A stretch of DNA of 64,000 bases from contig NC_079210.1 of the NCBI RefSeq assembly GCF_026745355.1, positions 22,146,671 to 22,210,670 of the forward strand, in the 5' to 3' direction. The DNA is from Beta vulgaris subsp. vulgaris (lineage: Eukaryota > Streptophyta > Magnoliopsida > Caryophyllales > Amaranthaceae). Below, piece by piece: positions 23,185 through 35,243 of the stretch. Numbering within the stretch: the stretch's first letter is position 1; the number at the start of each line of letters is the position of its first letter. A program made the translations under genes and the position numbers. The notes under the pieces were generated by a model, which saw nothing but the letters and a program-made list of their open reading frames with translations, was not told the origin of the DNA and did no database searches.

Positions 23185-24405
23185 ATTCGGTTGAGGTGGA
23201 GGAGTATTTTATGAGATTTTTGGTTTGAATTTATTGAGCATAACTTTTTTTGTGCGGTTAGAGAGCCCCAACAAAAGCAAATAATGAGAATCGACACTTA
23301 ATTGGTTGAAATTGGGAGGAAAGTTTTAACCAACTGAGTTATCTCTCTCTCTCGAGCTTAAATTTTTCTATTTGCAAATAATCAACCATTCGACTTGTGT
23401 GGACCTAGTTCACAATAAAATTAGAGTGCACCAAGCTCATACACGTGAATAGGAACACACACTACTATAATATCACAAATAGATACACTATATACGAGAG
23501 AAATACACTATATCACAAACAAAAATATTGTAACACAAACAAAAACACTATCACAATTAAACATTATTAGCTCTTGTAAAAAAAATACTACATCACATAG
23601 AAACACACTATACCATATATAAACACACTATATCGAAATCATAATCTTATATAACAGTTTCAATTGTGCAATCAACTATAATACACGGAAACATATATAC
23701 TATATCACAAACAAATTCACTATTATCATAAAGAAATATAATATATCATACACAAACATTGTAGCAAAAAGAAACACTATCAAAAAGAAACATATTATAG
23801 CATAGAAAAACACACTATACCACACACTAACACACTATATCCAAACTAACAATATAATCCTAATCTTCTACAACAGGTTCAATTGTACAATCAACTATAT
23901 TACAAAAACTTAAAAACAGAGTAAGAACTTGAAGATAGAGAAAATGAAACAGTTATGAGAGATAAACTAAAAAGGCAAGTAAATCTAAGGAGAGAGAAAA
24001 ACAAAATAATATTAGTTGTAATCATTACAACTTACCTAACATCTATTTGATTCACACTAATTAGTGTGCACCGGGTTCATACGATTTTTTTTAAAAGAAT
24101 CAATGGTTGAATTAGAACTTTTGAAGTTAAATCCTCCCTACTCGAATTTTGAGAAATATCAATCAAAAGCCACATAGCGCAAGCAAAAGTAAGCCACAAG
24201 ACACGTATATGTAAAAACCTCATGGGATATCAACCAACCCCATTGCAAAGGTTCTTTTTTCAAAATAATAAACATAAAAGAGTTCATCAATATTTTCCAT
24301 AATAAAGAAATTAGTAAGGAAAAGTTTAAGGCGCGAAATTAAAAGTTGTATGTCTTCATATATGATAGCTAAAATTGGCACAAAAAGAATAGGACAACTA
24401 AATTC
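23185..24405. other. AT-rich spacer with degenerate ACACTATATCACAAAC array
   Basis: From about 23455 to 23850 it is a degenerate array of AACACACTATATCACAAACA-like units. Direct copies of TTAG(A/T)GTGCACC...TCATAC flank it at about 23418 and 24060. No protein domain is seen. The direct flanks suggest an old repeat element but are too short to call. Confidence 0.5.
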
Positions 24406-25048
24406 TGTTCGAAGAAGCTTGGTTTATGTTGGTCCAAACTTGGAAGCCTAACTTCTTTTTTTGTTGTCTCGCATTGGTGGCGAAAAAAGTTGTACCTCAA
24501 TTTACATAGAGAAGTGTTTTAAAATGTGTTGAACATGTTATGGGGGAGATAGTTGACAATCTCATGCGCGTCGCCATCGTCTGTAAGTCAGTCCTCGCAC
24601 GCGCGTGTGAATGCTTTTTTTGGGTCCCACTTGATTTAGTATTTTGTCCGTTTCAAATCTCTTGGATGTTATACTTTTGTAACGTTTTTATTAATTGTCA
24701 TTATTTGTTGAGTTAATCCTTATGATTGTTGAAGATTTTCTCATTGATTCATTAGTTACATTTTCCCATTCTTGCTCCTATATATAGCTCATATTTCCTT
24801 CAGAAATATACAACTCAAATTCTTCTTTCTCTCTTCTCAGAAAATACATTCCATTAAATTTTTCTGTTCGAGTTCAGTTTCCACTTCATCTACCGGAGTG
24901 CGCCGATTCGTAGAGGAGACGTTAACCCTGTAGGCGGTGCCTGCTATTCAATCACACATGTTGTGGAGGTCTATGGACTTAGGGCAGTGATTATATTACG
25001 GCGTCTTGACCTTCAGATAAGTTATTACGATTTTCCTCTACTATTTCA
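24406..25048 (+). repeat. 5' LTR of the second copia element
   Basis: It matches 28809-29643 apart from the inserted MITE, with shared runs such as ATACAACTCAAA and CACATGTTGTGGAGGTCTAT. CCTATATATAGCTC at about 24778 is a good TATA box. Confidence 0.75.
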
Positions 25049-25096
25049 AGCCATCAAAGTCGATAGTTTGTTCGGTTGTTGTACTATTAATCTAAC

Positions 25097-25984
25097 ATGG
25101 CTGCTGAAAATGTTTCTGTTGCTCAACCTAATAATACTCTTATTACCATGCCCCAAAAGATAGCCTCTGACTTGTCCAAATTTGAACCTTTGAACGGAAG
25201 GAACTTCAAAGGTTGGTTTGAAAAAATATCCTTCTATTTCCAACAGTATGATATTAATTATGTGCTACATGATCTAAGAAATTGTTCTTGATGAATCTGC
25301 CATCGATTGTGATACTAAAAAAGCTAAGGACAATCGTACTGTTAGAGGAATCATGTTGCATTAGAAGGATAACTCTTTGCTTGATATTTATTTCAAATGC
25401 AACAGTGCTAAAGAAATTTGGACTACTCTTGATGCTAAGTATTTTGATGATGCTTATACTAAAAAGTATGTAATTTCTAAGTGGCTTAAGTTTGAGATCA
25501 TATATGACAAGCCTATTATGGGCCAAATTATTAAATATGAATTTTTTTTTATCATTGCTGAAGGCATTTCGATCAATTTGTGATCACTTTCAAGCCAATG
25601 AACTAATCGAGAAGTTACCTTATTTTTGTGGATAGTACAAGAAGAATATGAGGTACAAGAAAAAAGATATGAAGCTGCAATCATATCAAGATTGAGGATG
25701 CTAACATGAGCCCGAAACGTGTCAAAACTAATGCTTCTAACTCTATTGTTATTGCTGAATATAAAAATGCAAGTAAATACAAGAGTGGTCACAAGACGTT
25801 TGATGCAGAATGCTTCTACTGCCACAAGAAAGGACACATTTCTATCCATTGTTATGCTAGGATTTCTAGTGAGAAGAATGGAAACAAAGGTAACAAAGGC
25901 AACCAGAAGAATTACAACAAGAACTACAAGGCGCGTAGAAACAATTCTGGTCAAGAAAGCCTCAAGCCAATTCGATCTCCATGA
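25097..25984 (+). pseudogene. Copia gag remnant with CCHC knuckle
   Basis: A start at 25097 opens a frame with 'SKFEPLNGRNFKGWFEKISF', a gag N-terminal pattern of plant copia elements. Frame breaks follow at about 25260. 'CFYCHKKGHISIHC' (about 25810-25851) is a CX2CX4HX4C zinc knuckle in the 25706-25984 frame. The capsid part between is scrambled. Confidence 0.8.
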
Positions 25985-26429
25985 AACATGTGAGGATTTT
26001 GTTGTCCTATCTGAAGTCAATTTGGCTGAAAATCAGGTTGAGCGGATCGTTTATACTGGAACTACACGTCACATACATCAGCGCTAACATGGATTTATTC
26101 AAGGAGCTCAAAGATTTTGGTGATGATGAGTACATGTACATGGGAAACTCCAACAAAGTTCGAGGCCACGACAAAGGAAAGGTCACTTTGAAACTCACTT
26201 CTGGAAAGATTTTAGCTCTTGAACTTGTGTTATATATCCTTGGTGTGGGTAGGAACATTATTTATGGGTATTTACTTAATAATATTGGTGGTATGCTTTC
26301 TTTTGAATCTGGTAAATGAGTATTGTCTAAGTTTGGCCAATTTGTTGGCAAAATTTTTTATAATGGTGGACGTTGAAATGAATGCATCATCTTCTTCTGT
26401 TTATATGGTTGAATCTTTTGATTCTTGGC

Positions 26430-27000
26430 ATTATGGACATGGACATGTTAATGTCAAGTCCATTAAGCTCATGCATAGCATGCATTTGATTCCAAAGTTG
26501 GCTATGTCTGAAATGCAAAGGTGTCAAGTGTGTGTTGAGGTAGGCTAAGTATCATAAGAAACCTTTTGAGGAAGTAACTAAGAGGCAAACTCAGTTGTTA
26601 GAGTTGATCTATTTCGATCTTGCGGGTTATAAGAATGTTGTGAACAAATATGGCAATAAGTATTATATAAATTTTGTTAATGATTGTTCAAAATTCAATA
26701 GATTTTATTTACGCAAAAGCAAAGATGAGGTCAGGGCATGTTTTTGATTTATAAAACCAAGGTTGTAAACTAGCTAGATAGAAAAATCAAGAGACTAAGG
26801 TCTGATTGTGGTGATGAATATGATTTTGACTTTCTTGCTGATTTTTGTCAAAAAAATTGTTATTTTTTCATGAATTTTCTGCCCCTTATACTCCTCATCG
26901 GAATGGGATAATTGAGAGGAAAAATAGAACTTTGGAAGAAATGATGAATGAAATGTTGATTTCCTCGGGCCTTTATTTGACTTATGTGGGGGATGACCAT
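26430..27000 (+). pseudogene. Copia integrase remnant
   Basis: 'HGHVNVKSIKLM' and 'RCQVCVE' (26430-26545) are the zinc-binding part. Degenerate core pieces follow. 'APYTPHRNGIIERKNRTLEE' (about 26878-26940) is the conserved block around the last catalytic acid. Many stops interrupt it. Confidence 0.8.
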
Positions 27001-27299
27001 TTTATCTGCTTGTTATGTTTTATATAGAGTACCTCATAAGAAAGAAGACCAAACCCCTTGAGCTGTAAAAAGATTGTCCTCCTAACACGAATTTTATGAA
27101 ATTGTGAGGGTGCTTGGCTAAGGTTCCTGTACCTGAATTCAAGAGGGATGAGGTTAGACCTAATATTGTTCATACTAATTTTGTTGGTTATGCCCCGAAT
27201 AGTGCAACTTATAGGTTTATGACTAAGGATGTCAAATCAGGTTTTTAATTATGGTCATATTTTTGTGTCGAGAGAAGTTGAGTTTTTTTTGAGAATATA

Positions 27300-27890
27300 T
27301 TTCCTTTGAAGTCTTCTAGACTTGTTGATGAGTCTTTGGAGTCTTTACCTTCTTCATCTTCTCCACCTAATGATGTGCTTGAGGTTCCTAAAAGTGTTGT
27401 TGAAGCCTCTTTTGAACCTAGGAGAAGGAAGAGACCTAAAGTTGGTGTTGATTCAGCATTTGTGTTTATGATTCTTCTGATTATGTGATTGTTGCTCTTT
27501 ATGTTGATGATATGCTCATTTTTTATACTAGTATATGCATTGTTAACTCAACTAAGTCCTTGCTCAAATCATCTTTCGACATGAAAGATATGGGTGAGGT
27601 ACATGTGATTTTGGCAGTAAAAGTTGAGAAGACTACTTCTAGTTTCAGAATTAGTTAAGCTCACTATGTTGAAAAGGTTCTTAAAAAAATAGATATGGAA
27701 CCTATTCCTACTCCCTATGATGCTAGTATGTCTTTGAAGAAGAATACTTATGATAGGGTCAAACATGTTGAGTATGCTAAGTGTATTGGTAGTCTTATGT
27801 TTTTGATGAATTATTCTCGTCCTGATATAGCTTATATAGTCAACAGATTGAACAGGTATACTCATAACCCCGATCATGATCATTAGAATG
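27300..27890 (+). pseudogene. Truncated copia reverse transcriptase
   Basis: An integrase-RT linker (27306-27470) runs almost directly into 'VALYVDDMLIF' with YVDD at 27500-27511. The whole N-terminal half of RT appears deleted. 'SRPDIAYIVNRLNRYTHNP' (about 27817-27873) is the C-terminal RT motif. Confidence 0.8.
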
Positions 27891-28340
27891 ATTTGATTCG
27901 TTTGCTTAAGTATCTTAAAAAGGTCTATGATTCCTCGATTGTGTTATAGTGGCCATCCTCTTATTTTGGAGGAATATTCTGATGCTAACTGGATCTCAGC
28001 GAGTGATTATATACACTCCAGTGGTTTTATCTTCTAAGTTTATTGCTTCGGAGATGGTTGGTCGTGAAGTAGAGTATTTGAGAAATCATGTGGCTAATGT
28101 TCCTTTGTTGGAAAAGTCAATGCCATCTATTTTACTTCATTGTGACTCACAAACGACCGTTCATATTGCCAAGAATAAGGCATATAATGGCAAGAGTAGG
28201 CATATATGCCAAAAATACCAAGTTATTTGTAATTTGATCATATTTGGTTTTAATCTCTCTTGACTATGTGAGGTTAGAGAGAAATTCAGCGGATCCATTA
28301 ACTAAAGGTATGAATAGGAAACTAGTTTCATAAACTGCTA
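27890..28340 (+). pseudogene. Copia RNase H remnant
   Basis: 'LHCDSQTTVHIAKNKAYNGK' (about 28135-28195) and a downstream 'NSADPLTKGMNRKL'-type ending (about 28284-28325, other frame) are RNase H C-terminal motifs. The N-terminal part is shortened. Confidence 0.75.
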
Positions 28341-28796
28341 AAGGAATGAGATTAAACCTGCCTATGTAGTAGCCCATAATGAATACCCAATCTGGTTTAC
28401 AAGATTCAATGTGGTCAAACAATATTGTGGAGCTATTACTTGTAATCATGTTGATAATAAAAACCTTAAGGTATTACTCAAGCTAAGTATCGTTGTATGT
28501 TGTAACTTTTAGCATGTTTATATTACATGGTTGAGGATGAGATCCATAACCCTTTTTGGATGGTTTGAGCAATACACACATGATGGACTCACCTACGTGA
28601 TTGTGGGGGCTCGCCACCTCCTGTGAGGATAGACGTGGGCTATTATCTATAGCAATCACGAGATAAGGTTGTTATGGCTTAATGTTTTACATGCGAGAAC
28701 TGATATCGATTTCACTTAGTTGCAGGTACAAGACTTTGTTCACCTAGCAACATTTTTCCTAATGTTCTTTTCCTTGAAATCGACACAAGTTTGAAC

Positions 28797-28808
28797 CAAG
28801 TGGGGGAT
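28797..28808 (+). other. Purine tract before the 3' LTR
   Basis: CAAGTGGGGGAT precedes the TG of the 3' LTR, as expected for a copia polypurine tract. Confidence 0.6.
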
Positions 28809-29643
28809 TGTTAGAAAAAGCTTGGCTCACGTTTGTCCAAACTTGGAAGTTTGTTAATTTCAAATCTCTTGGTTGTTACACTTTTGTAAGTTTTAGGGTT
28901 TTTCTACATTATACCCTTGTATTTTTTCAATTTCTACGTTGTACCCCAAGCTTTTCAAAATTCCACACAGTACCCTTAAACTTACCTTTTTCAACGGACA
29001 ATGCCCCTACCGCTGATTATACATCATTAATTTCGTCTTTTTTTTATATTCCGGTGGAACGAATCTAATTAGTGAATAACTTTCTAAGGGCTAAACTATG
29101 TATAAGTCAAATTAGATCCAATAAATTTAAAAAAATAAATGAAATTAATGACATATAATCAGTAGTTTGGGCATCATGCATTAAAAAAGGTAAGTTTAAG
29201 GGTACCGTGTAGAATTTTTAAAAAGTTGGGGTAAAACGTAGAAATTGAAGAAACACAAGGGCATAATGTAGAAAAACCCTTTTTTTTTTTTATCATTTTC
29301 ATTATTTGCTGAATTAGTCCTTATGACTATTGAAGATTTTCTCATAAATTCATAAGTTACATTTGCCCGTTCCTGTTTCTATAAATGGTTCATTTTTTAT
29401 TCAGAAAATATACAACTCAAAATCTTCTTTCTCTCTGCTCCCAAAATACATTTCATTACATTTTTTTTTTGTTCGAGTTTAGTTCCCACTCCATCTACTG
29501 AAGTATGCCAGTTCGTGTAGGAGACATTAACCTTGAGTGCCTGCTATCTAATCGCACATGTTGTGGAGGTCTATTGATTTAGGGCAGTGATTACAGCGTC
29601 TCGATCTTCGGATAAGTTATGACGATTTTTCTCTACTAGTTCA
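28809..29643 (+). repeat. 3' LTR of the second copia element, with MITE insertion
   Basis: It is the same sequence as 24406-25048, but split at about 28894 by the MITE 28895-29280 and lengthened by T-runs. Confidence 0.75.
28895..29280. mobile_element. 386 bp MITE with ~105 bp terminal inverted repeats
   Basis: AGGGTTTTTCTACATTATAC at the left end matches the complement of GCATAATGTAGAAAAACCCT at the right end. The match continues for about 105 bases through GTACCCTTAAACTTACCTTTTT and its complement. Absence from the 5' LTR marks it as an insertion. Flanking T-runs hide the target duplication. Long TIRs suggest a Mutator-like MITE, which is inferred. Confidence 0.75.
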
Positions 29644-31029
29644 AACAAACTTCTACTCCATTGATCTCTCTTTATAACGCATGAACGCTTCAAAAAATTT
29701 GATTCGACGATAAATTGAAAATGTACCGTTAGCTTTGTCTTAAAATATACTTTTATGACATTATATTGTTTGCATTTTTATCAATATGAATCAAGAATAA
29801 TTAAAGATTCAAAGTTCATGGCCGATTATTGTATAAGTCTTAAAAAAAAAAACAAAGAGGTAAGCATCAATGATAAAGAAAAAGTCAATCAAACCCAAAT
29901 CAGATACTGCTTTTACAATTCGTTTCAAATATCTGTCTAGTATATAGCTAATCAAGGTAAAGAATAGAATTGTTGCACGTGAAGGGAAGTGCTCAATAAT
30001 GACCCTTTCGTCAAAAAATTTCTTCCAGGGTTAATAGTCATGGCTTTATTGAAACATCAACACTAGCGAAAGAAATCTATATCACGATGCACAACCATGA
30101 CAACTAATTGGACTACAAAAAGATAAAAAAGTATAGTAATTTGCTTTCTTAAAAAGAAAAAAAGAAATGCCAATTTTTCCAACGCCTAAACAGAAATCAA
30201 ACCTAATTTCCCAAGTGAGTTGTAATCGGAAAAAGTGGAAGTACACGAGGCGCCATGATTTATGTTTAATCATCCCAAGCTAAGCTATTATTCTTAAGAA
30301 TGAAAATCTACCTGGCTTCCTTACAAAGATAAACAAAGATCTGATTTTTTACAAAATAGTAAAAGAAAAGGTTGGCTTCTATAATGACGATAAACTGAGA
30401 ATGCTGATTACATGCGCTTAAGAAGCATCATATAACCAAATGCTAGTTAGCTTAGTTATATTAATTAATTAGAAAAAAAAATTGGTTTAAGGACCAATAC
30501 CTACTACGCTACTAATTCGTTGGACATACCAGTTTAGAGGCTTGGTACAACAATTAGTAGCTCAAAAGATAACATGCTTAAAAGTCCACTACCATCACAA
30601 GAAGAGAATTCTCCAACTTATTGTTGAGATAAGAATTCGAATTTTGGGCAAACTCCTATAATTTGAGGTGCTTTAAAAGGTTATACTAATTAAATTGTTT
30701 ATGAGAGAGATGTCGTGTGAAAAAACCAAGTTTTGACAATAAATATTAATATTTTAAAATTGAGTATGAAATTGAACTTTAGTTTGTAATTGTTGAGTTG
30801 AATTCTTTTAAAAAGAAGCTTCCAAATCCTCACCATCCTCCCTACGAAAATTTCGCGCTTTACCTGTTCTCATTAACCACCTTTAATTTCACAACTAGTA
30901 TTTGGGCCCGGACGTTGTTTCGGGTTAATATTGCGTTTCCGAACTTTATATGCATTTTTTTCCATTCTCATTAAAATATATTAAGGAAAACTCAACATTA
31001 AGGTACAAATATAATAATATGGACACTTA

Positions 31030-31143
31030 AAGCATGATTAAAAGTTGGTTCAAATGGTAATTATGTCATGTACAATAGCAAGAGGTCACAAGCTCAAATC
31101 TTATTGTAATTGCTAATTTTACTTTTGTTTTTTTTTTTTTTTA
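31030..31143 (+). mobile_element. Possible tRNA-derived SINE
   Basis: TGGTTCAAATG (31046-31056) fits the pol III A box, TRGYNNANNNG. GCTCAAATC (31092-31100) fits the B box with one mismatch at normal spacing. A T-rich end with a run of about 15 T follows at 31128. Plant SINEs of the Au type end in T-rich tails. No target duplication was identified. Confidence 0.4.
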
Positions 31144-31459
31144 CTTTTGTTAATTGACATGACTTATGTACAAATTGACATATATACATTGTCACACACA
31201 CCTTTTAATATATTTTTAGAATGTAGAACAATTGTTTGCGTGTGGTTGTGACTAGTATGGAATGCGTGCAAACTTTTTTTTCATCAATACAATGTTGTAA
31301 ATGATCAAATAAATTAACGTTTTAAAAAAATGTGTTCTTAGGCTTATCCCGTAGGCCACCTTCCCTAAATTTATTGGACGAATATGAACTATGTGTCAAT
31401 CCCGAAGCCCCCTAAAAGGTCAAAATAAAAAAAAAATCGTTTTGACGTTTGTCATATTA

Positions 31460-31716
31460 GGGTCGGTTTTATTCATCTTATTTTTTAGTAATTATTATTA
31501 AAAAAATAAGTTTATATAATGTCTAATTATAACTAATAAGGTTTAATAAGTTTAGATAAGTTTTATTCAATAAAAATAAGGTTTGACTCTTTCAAAAAAA
31601 AATAAGGTTGAAAAGTTCATATAAATTCAGATAAAATATTATAAAGACTAATAGGATCTAATATGTTTAGTTAAGTTCATATAAGCAAAAATAAATTGAA
31701 TGGAACACTTAGACCC
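31460..31716. mobile_element. Possible small MITE rich in AATAAGGTTTA
   Basis: Left end GGGTCGGTTTTATTCATC and the complement of the right end (GGGTCTAAGTGTTCCATTC) are only loosely inverted. The interior repeats TAATAAGGTTTAATAAG-like units, similar in style to the Harbinger-like element at 48123. No clear target duplication. Confidence 0.3.
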
Positions 31717-32173
31717 ATGATTTAAAGAATGAGCACTTGAGATCAAATTTGGTGTATATTGTTAGTTTAATTTATTATTATTCATGATTTTCAATAAACT
31801 AAATAATATTACTCGATGATTAAGATCCTGTTTTTTTGGACTTATTTTCAGTTAATTTCAGTTTAATTCAATTAATTTCAGTTCAGTTGAGCTAATTTCA
31901 GTTCAATTCAGTTAATTTCAGTTCATTTCATTTAATTTCAGTCCAGTTCAGTTTGTTATTGTTCTGTTCAGTTAATTTAATTTCAGTTCAGTCAATTTCA
32001 GTTCAGTACGTTTCAGTTCAATCTTATCTAATGTTTTAATTATTATTTTTGTTTTCAATATTAATATTAATATTGTTATTATTAATATTGTAATTATAAT
32101 AACAATAATTTTTTATTTTTTTTATATTTCTATTATCAATATTTTTATTATTGTTATTATTATTATTATTATT

Positions 32174-32531
32174 TGTTTGGGCCCAAACCTGGGCCTCCGG
32201 TGATCAGGACTAAATCCTCCCCTCCAGCGTGGAAGCCCCCCAGTGGGGCCCACATGCCTTAAATTCCGTGCCTACATGGCAGGGAATTTCCTCACACTTT
32301 TCAACGCCTATAAATGCCGGGCAGATCCCCATTTATTGAGGTACGCAATCCTAGATAGCACACTTGGGAACCATTAATCAATACACTTACTGACTTGATC
32401 GTCGGAGGGGCGATCCCGGATCCACCCCCGGGGTAGTCTAACCTTCGCTTTGTGCAGGTCTCCGAGCAGACATGCCTTCATCAACCCTAATCTCGATCAT
32501 TCCCACTTAATACAAGTTTTTACCCGAAACA
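32174..32531 (+). repeat. 5' LTR of the gypsy element
   Basis: TGTTTGGGCCCAAACCTGGG to CCCGAAACA, 358 bp, the same length as the 3' LTR with about 14 substitutions seen by eye. GCCTATAAATGCCGGGC at about 32306 is the LTR TATA box. Confidence 0.93.
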
Positions 32532-32537
32532 GGCGGT

Positions 32538-32546
32538 TGGCGCCGT
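32538..32546 (+). other. Primer binding site, tRNA-Asp like
   Basis: TGGCGCCGT, six bases after the LTR, matches the start of the tRNA-Asp primer site used by Athila/Tat elements. The following bases (ATGTGGGG) diverge from the full complement. Confidence 0.6.
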
Positions 32547-32571
32547 ATGTGGGGAAGTCGAACTAAAAGTC

Positions 32572-34270
32572 ATGGCCATCACTCGGAGAAACCAAAGGAG
32601 GCAAAGGGCTCCCGCTCCCTCCAACCGCTCGAGAGCGCCATCCCCCGAGGTGGCTGATGAGACGGCCGGAGACCCTCGTCTAGCTCCCATGCTTTCGGCC
32701 CGTAACCAGCATGTCCTCGAGGAAATCAATCCTCGAGAAGCGGCGAGTGCTGTGAATCTCAGGATACCTCGAGAGAGGACTGCTCCAACCCCAGGGGGTC
32801 CTCCACTCCTCGAGCATACCAGTCCTCACCCGGTCACCCAGCAGGACCTTCAGCAACTAGCTGATCGTCTCAGCGACAACTTCGAACGTGGCCTCCGAGC
32901 TCTAATGCTAAATTTCCAAGTGGAAGGGGAAGGAACTTCGAACAGGGCCCCTCCACCTCCACGGCCTCGGCCAACTATAGGTCGTCATCAAGCGGATAAC
33001 TCATCACGGGTGTCTCGACGGGCAGCCCAGGCCACCCCCGGAAAAGATGATGCCCGACATGTCATCAACGAACGTTACAGGAGGAATGGTAATCGTGACG
33101 CCAGGGAAGTCCTAAATGAAAGAAGGGCCCAGTCAAAGGCAAAGGACGTCAACCCCAGCCCTAACCGGGAGCAGAGGGAACCTTGAGAGAGGGAACCTCG
33201 AGAGAGGGAACCTCGAGAGCAGGAGAAACACGGAAAGGAGACTCGGGGACAAGAAGAGCCTCGGCAAGAGAAAGAGCCTCGGCGCCGATGGGGCCATAGG
33301 CAGCGGTCGTCGAGCTCTGAGTCCAGTCATGAATCAAGTATTCGAATGGGGAATCTTGGATTCACCACGCCATTCAACGAGAATATTATGAGAGCATTTA
33401 CCCCTCGAAAGGTTAAGGTCCCCCCGATCGACCATTATGACGGGACAACTGATCCCATCGACAACCTAGCCGCCTTCAAAGCACAAATGAGCGTCCAGAC
33501 CAGCAGTGAGGCCGCATGGTGCAAATTCTTCCCCACCACCCTAAAAGGCCTGACTCTAACCTGGTTCACCGAGTTGCCTTACGGGAGTATATCGAGCTTC
33601 ACCGCCCTCGAAACAGCATTCAAACAGAACTTCATCGCAGGAAGGAGGCATCGGAAAACCAGTATTCATCTCATGTCAATCAGACAACGGAGGGAGGAAG
33701 ACTTGGCAGATTACATCAAGAGTTCAACGCAGAGTCTCTCAAGGTGTCTGACCTACAGGATAGCATGGTGTTCACCGCTCTCATGTCTAGGCTATACCCT
33801 TCGAGTAGGTTCAAACTGAAGCTGGCCGAGAGTGAAGCCTCTTCATTCTCAGAAGCCATGAACCTGGCCCAAAAATTTATACAAGCCTCCGATATCTGCA
33901 AAACCCATGAGGAGCCCAGCTCCGGGAAAAAAAAACACGAATACACTCCACGAGCAGACAATCCCAGGGATGTCTCTCGAAAAGAGAAAGACAAGAAGCC
34001 TCGGTTGGAAAGTCATTGGAACGACCCTCGATACAACCTGAATCAAAGAGAAATCTACCTAGACATCAAAGGAAAATACCCCTTGCTAAAGCCTCATCCA
34101 ATTCGAACATCTGTCAATAAGCGAGACAAAAAAACTCTGGTGTGAATTCCATCATGACTGTGGCCACACCACGCGAGAGTGTCGAGAGCTCAAAAGAGCC
34201 TTGGACAAACTGGCTGACGAGGGAAAGCTGAATCGGTATCTAAAAGATCCAAAGGAAAACAAAGTCGAGC
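32572..34270 (+). pseudogene. Gypsy (Tat) gag, frameshifted
   Basis: The frame opens at 32572 with a basic, Pro/Arg-rich N-terminus and meets a stop at 33184. A small tandem repeat (CTCGAGAGAGGGAAC) adjoins the stop. The capsid domain continues at 33346 with 'VPPIDHYDGTTDPIDNLAAF' and 'ATFKQNF'-type motifs (33424-33690), then shifts at about 33720 into the 33516-34145 frame ('SDLQDSMVFTALMSRLYPS'). A knuckle-like CEFHHDCGHTTREC follows at about 34141-34182. At least three frame changes mean no intact capsid protein. Confidence 0.88.
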
Positions 34271-35243
34271 CCCGTCCGAAAAAACAGACTCGAAGCGACG
34301 AAACCGCAGGATATGTCAATGTCATCGCAGGTGGATTTGCTTCGGGGGGTTTAACCAGCCGCTCTCGCAAGAAACACCTCTACACCTTGAAACATGGAAG
34401 TGATATAAACTCTTCTGCCACATGCCCGACCATGACCTTCAAGGACAGTCACCGGCCTATACAAACCCCGCATGACGACCCTCTGTTTGTCGAGATGAAG
34501 ATTGCCAACCTTCGTGTGGGCCGCGTTTTGATTGACAGTGGAAGTTCTGCGGATATAATCACTATGGATTGTTTGAGGAAATTGAAATACGAAGAAAAAG
34601 ATCTTACTCCCATCGACCAGCCGCTGGTAGGTTTTGGAGGACAGTCAGTTCACCCACTAGGCTCGGTCAAGCTACCGACACGGATGGGGGAAAAGAAGGC
34701 AGGTCGAAATGTCATTGTCGATTATCTCGTAGTCGACACCAGCCTTCCCTATAATGTGATCATTGGGCGACCCACTCTCAACAAAGTAAAAGCTGTCATC
34801 TCAACGTATCAATTGCTTTTGCAGTTCGAAGGGGACGACGGAAAGGTTGCTCAACTATTCGGCGATCAGAAATCTGCTCGTGAGTGCTACGTCAATAGCC
34901 TGAAGTGCAAAATGGAGGGACCCACTCGAAAGAGGAAGAGCCCCGAGCCAGAAGAGCCCCTCCCTGTCATGGGACTCTATGTGGCTGATAATCCAAAGCG
35001 GTATGAGCGACCTCGCCCCGCCGATCGAGATGAAGAAGTATGCATTGATGAGAAGCGGGGTCGCACGGTTCGAATAGGGAAGCAGGTCCCCGAGGAGACC
35101 AAGGTCCAAATCCTGGAGGTCATAAAGGAATTTCAGGACGTCTTTGCTTATTCCGTCGATGAGATGCCTGGCATTGATCCTAAGCTCATGGTCCATCGAC
35201 TCAATATTCGGGAGGGGCATCAGCCAGTCAAGCAGAAGCTCAG
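34201..35243 (+). CDS. Gypsy aspartic protease and start of RT, cut by an insertion
   Basis: An open frame of about 347 codons continues the gag tail ('LDKLADEGKLNRYLKDP'). It reaches the protease active site in 'RVLIDSGSSADIITMDCL' (D-S-G at about 34534-34542), then 'YNVIIGRPTLNKVKAV' (about 34750-34797). The RT N-terminal motif 'FQDVFAYSVDEMPGIDP' lies at about 35130-35180. The frame ends in 'KQKL' exactly where the solo-LTR-like element begins (35244). The native reading continues at 39393. Confidence 0.9.
35239..35243 (+). repeat. Target duplication CTCAG, left copy
   Basis: CTCAG here and at 39388-39392 flank the nested element, proving integration into the gypsy RT. Confidence 0.95.

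Larger units (their letters stand above)
24406..29643 (+). mobile_element. Second Ty1/copia element, heavily decayed
   Basis: LTR-like ends at 24406-25048 and 28809-29643 share TGTT...GAA(G/A)AAGCTTGG at the start and CTCTACTA(T/G)TTCA at the end. Between them, in order, are gag with a CCHC knuckle, integrase pieces, a short RT piece with YVDD and RNase H pieces, followed by a GTGGGGGAT purine tract. Stops and frameshifts are everywhere and most of RT is missing. No matching target duplication was found, so the outer borders may be off by a few bases. The 3' LTR is longer because a 386 bp MITE sits in it. Confidence 0.85.
29644..31823. other. AT-rich intergenic sequence
   Basis: No protein domain recognised. 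It contains the SINE-like piece at 31030-31143 and a possible MITE at 31460-31716, described separately. The small open frames here have random composition. Confidence 0.5.

Noticed and set aside
30556..30645. A-box-like TAGCTCAAAAG with a weak B box downstream
   Set aside because: The B box has two mismatches and the spacing is too long; weaker than the candidate at 31030.
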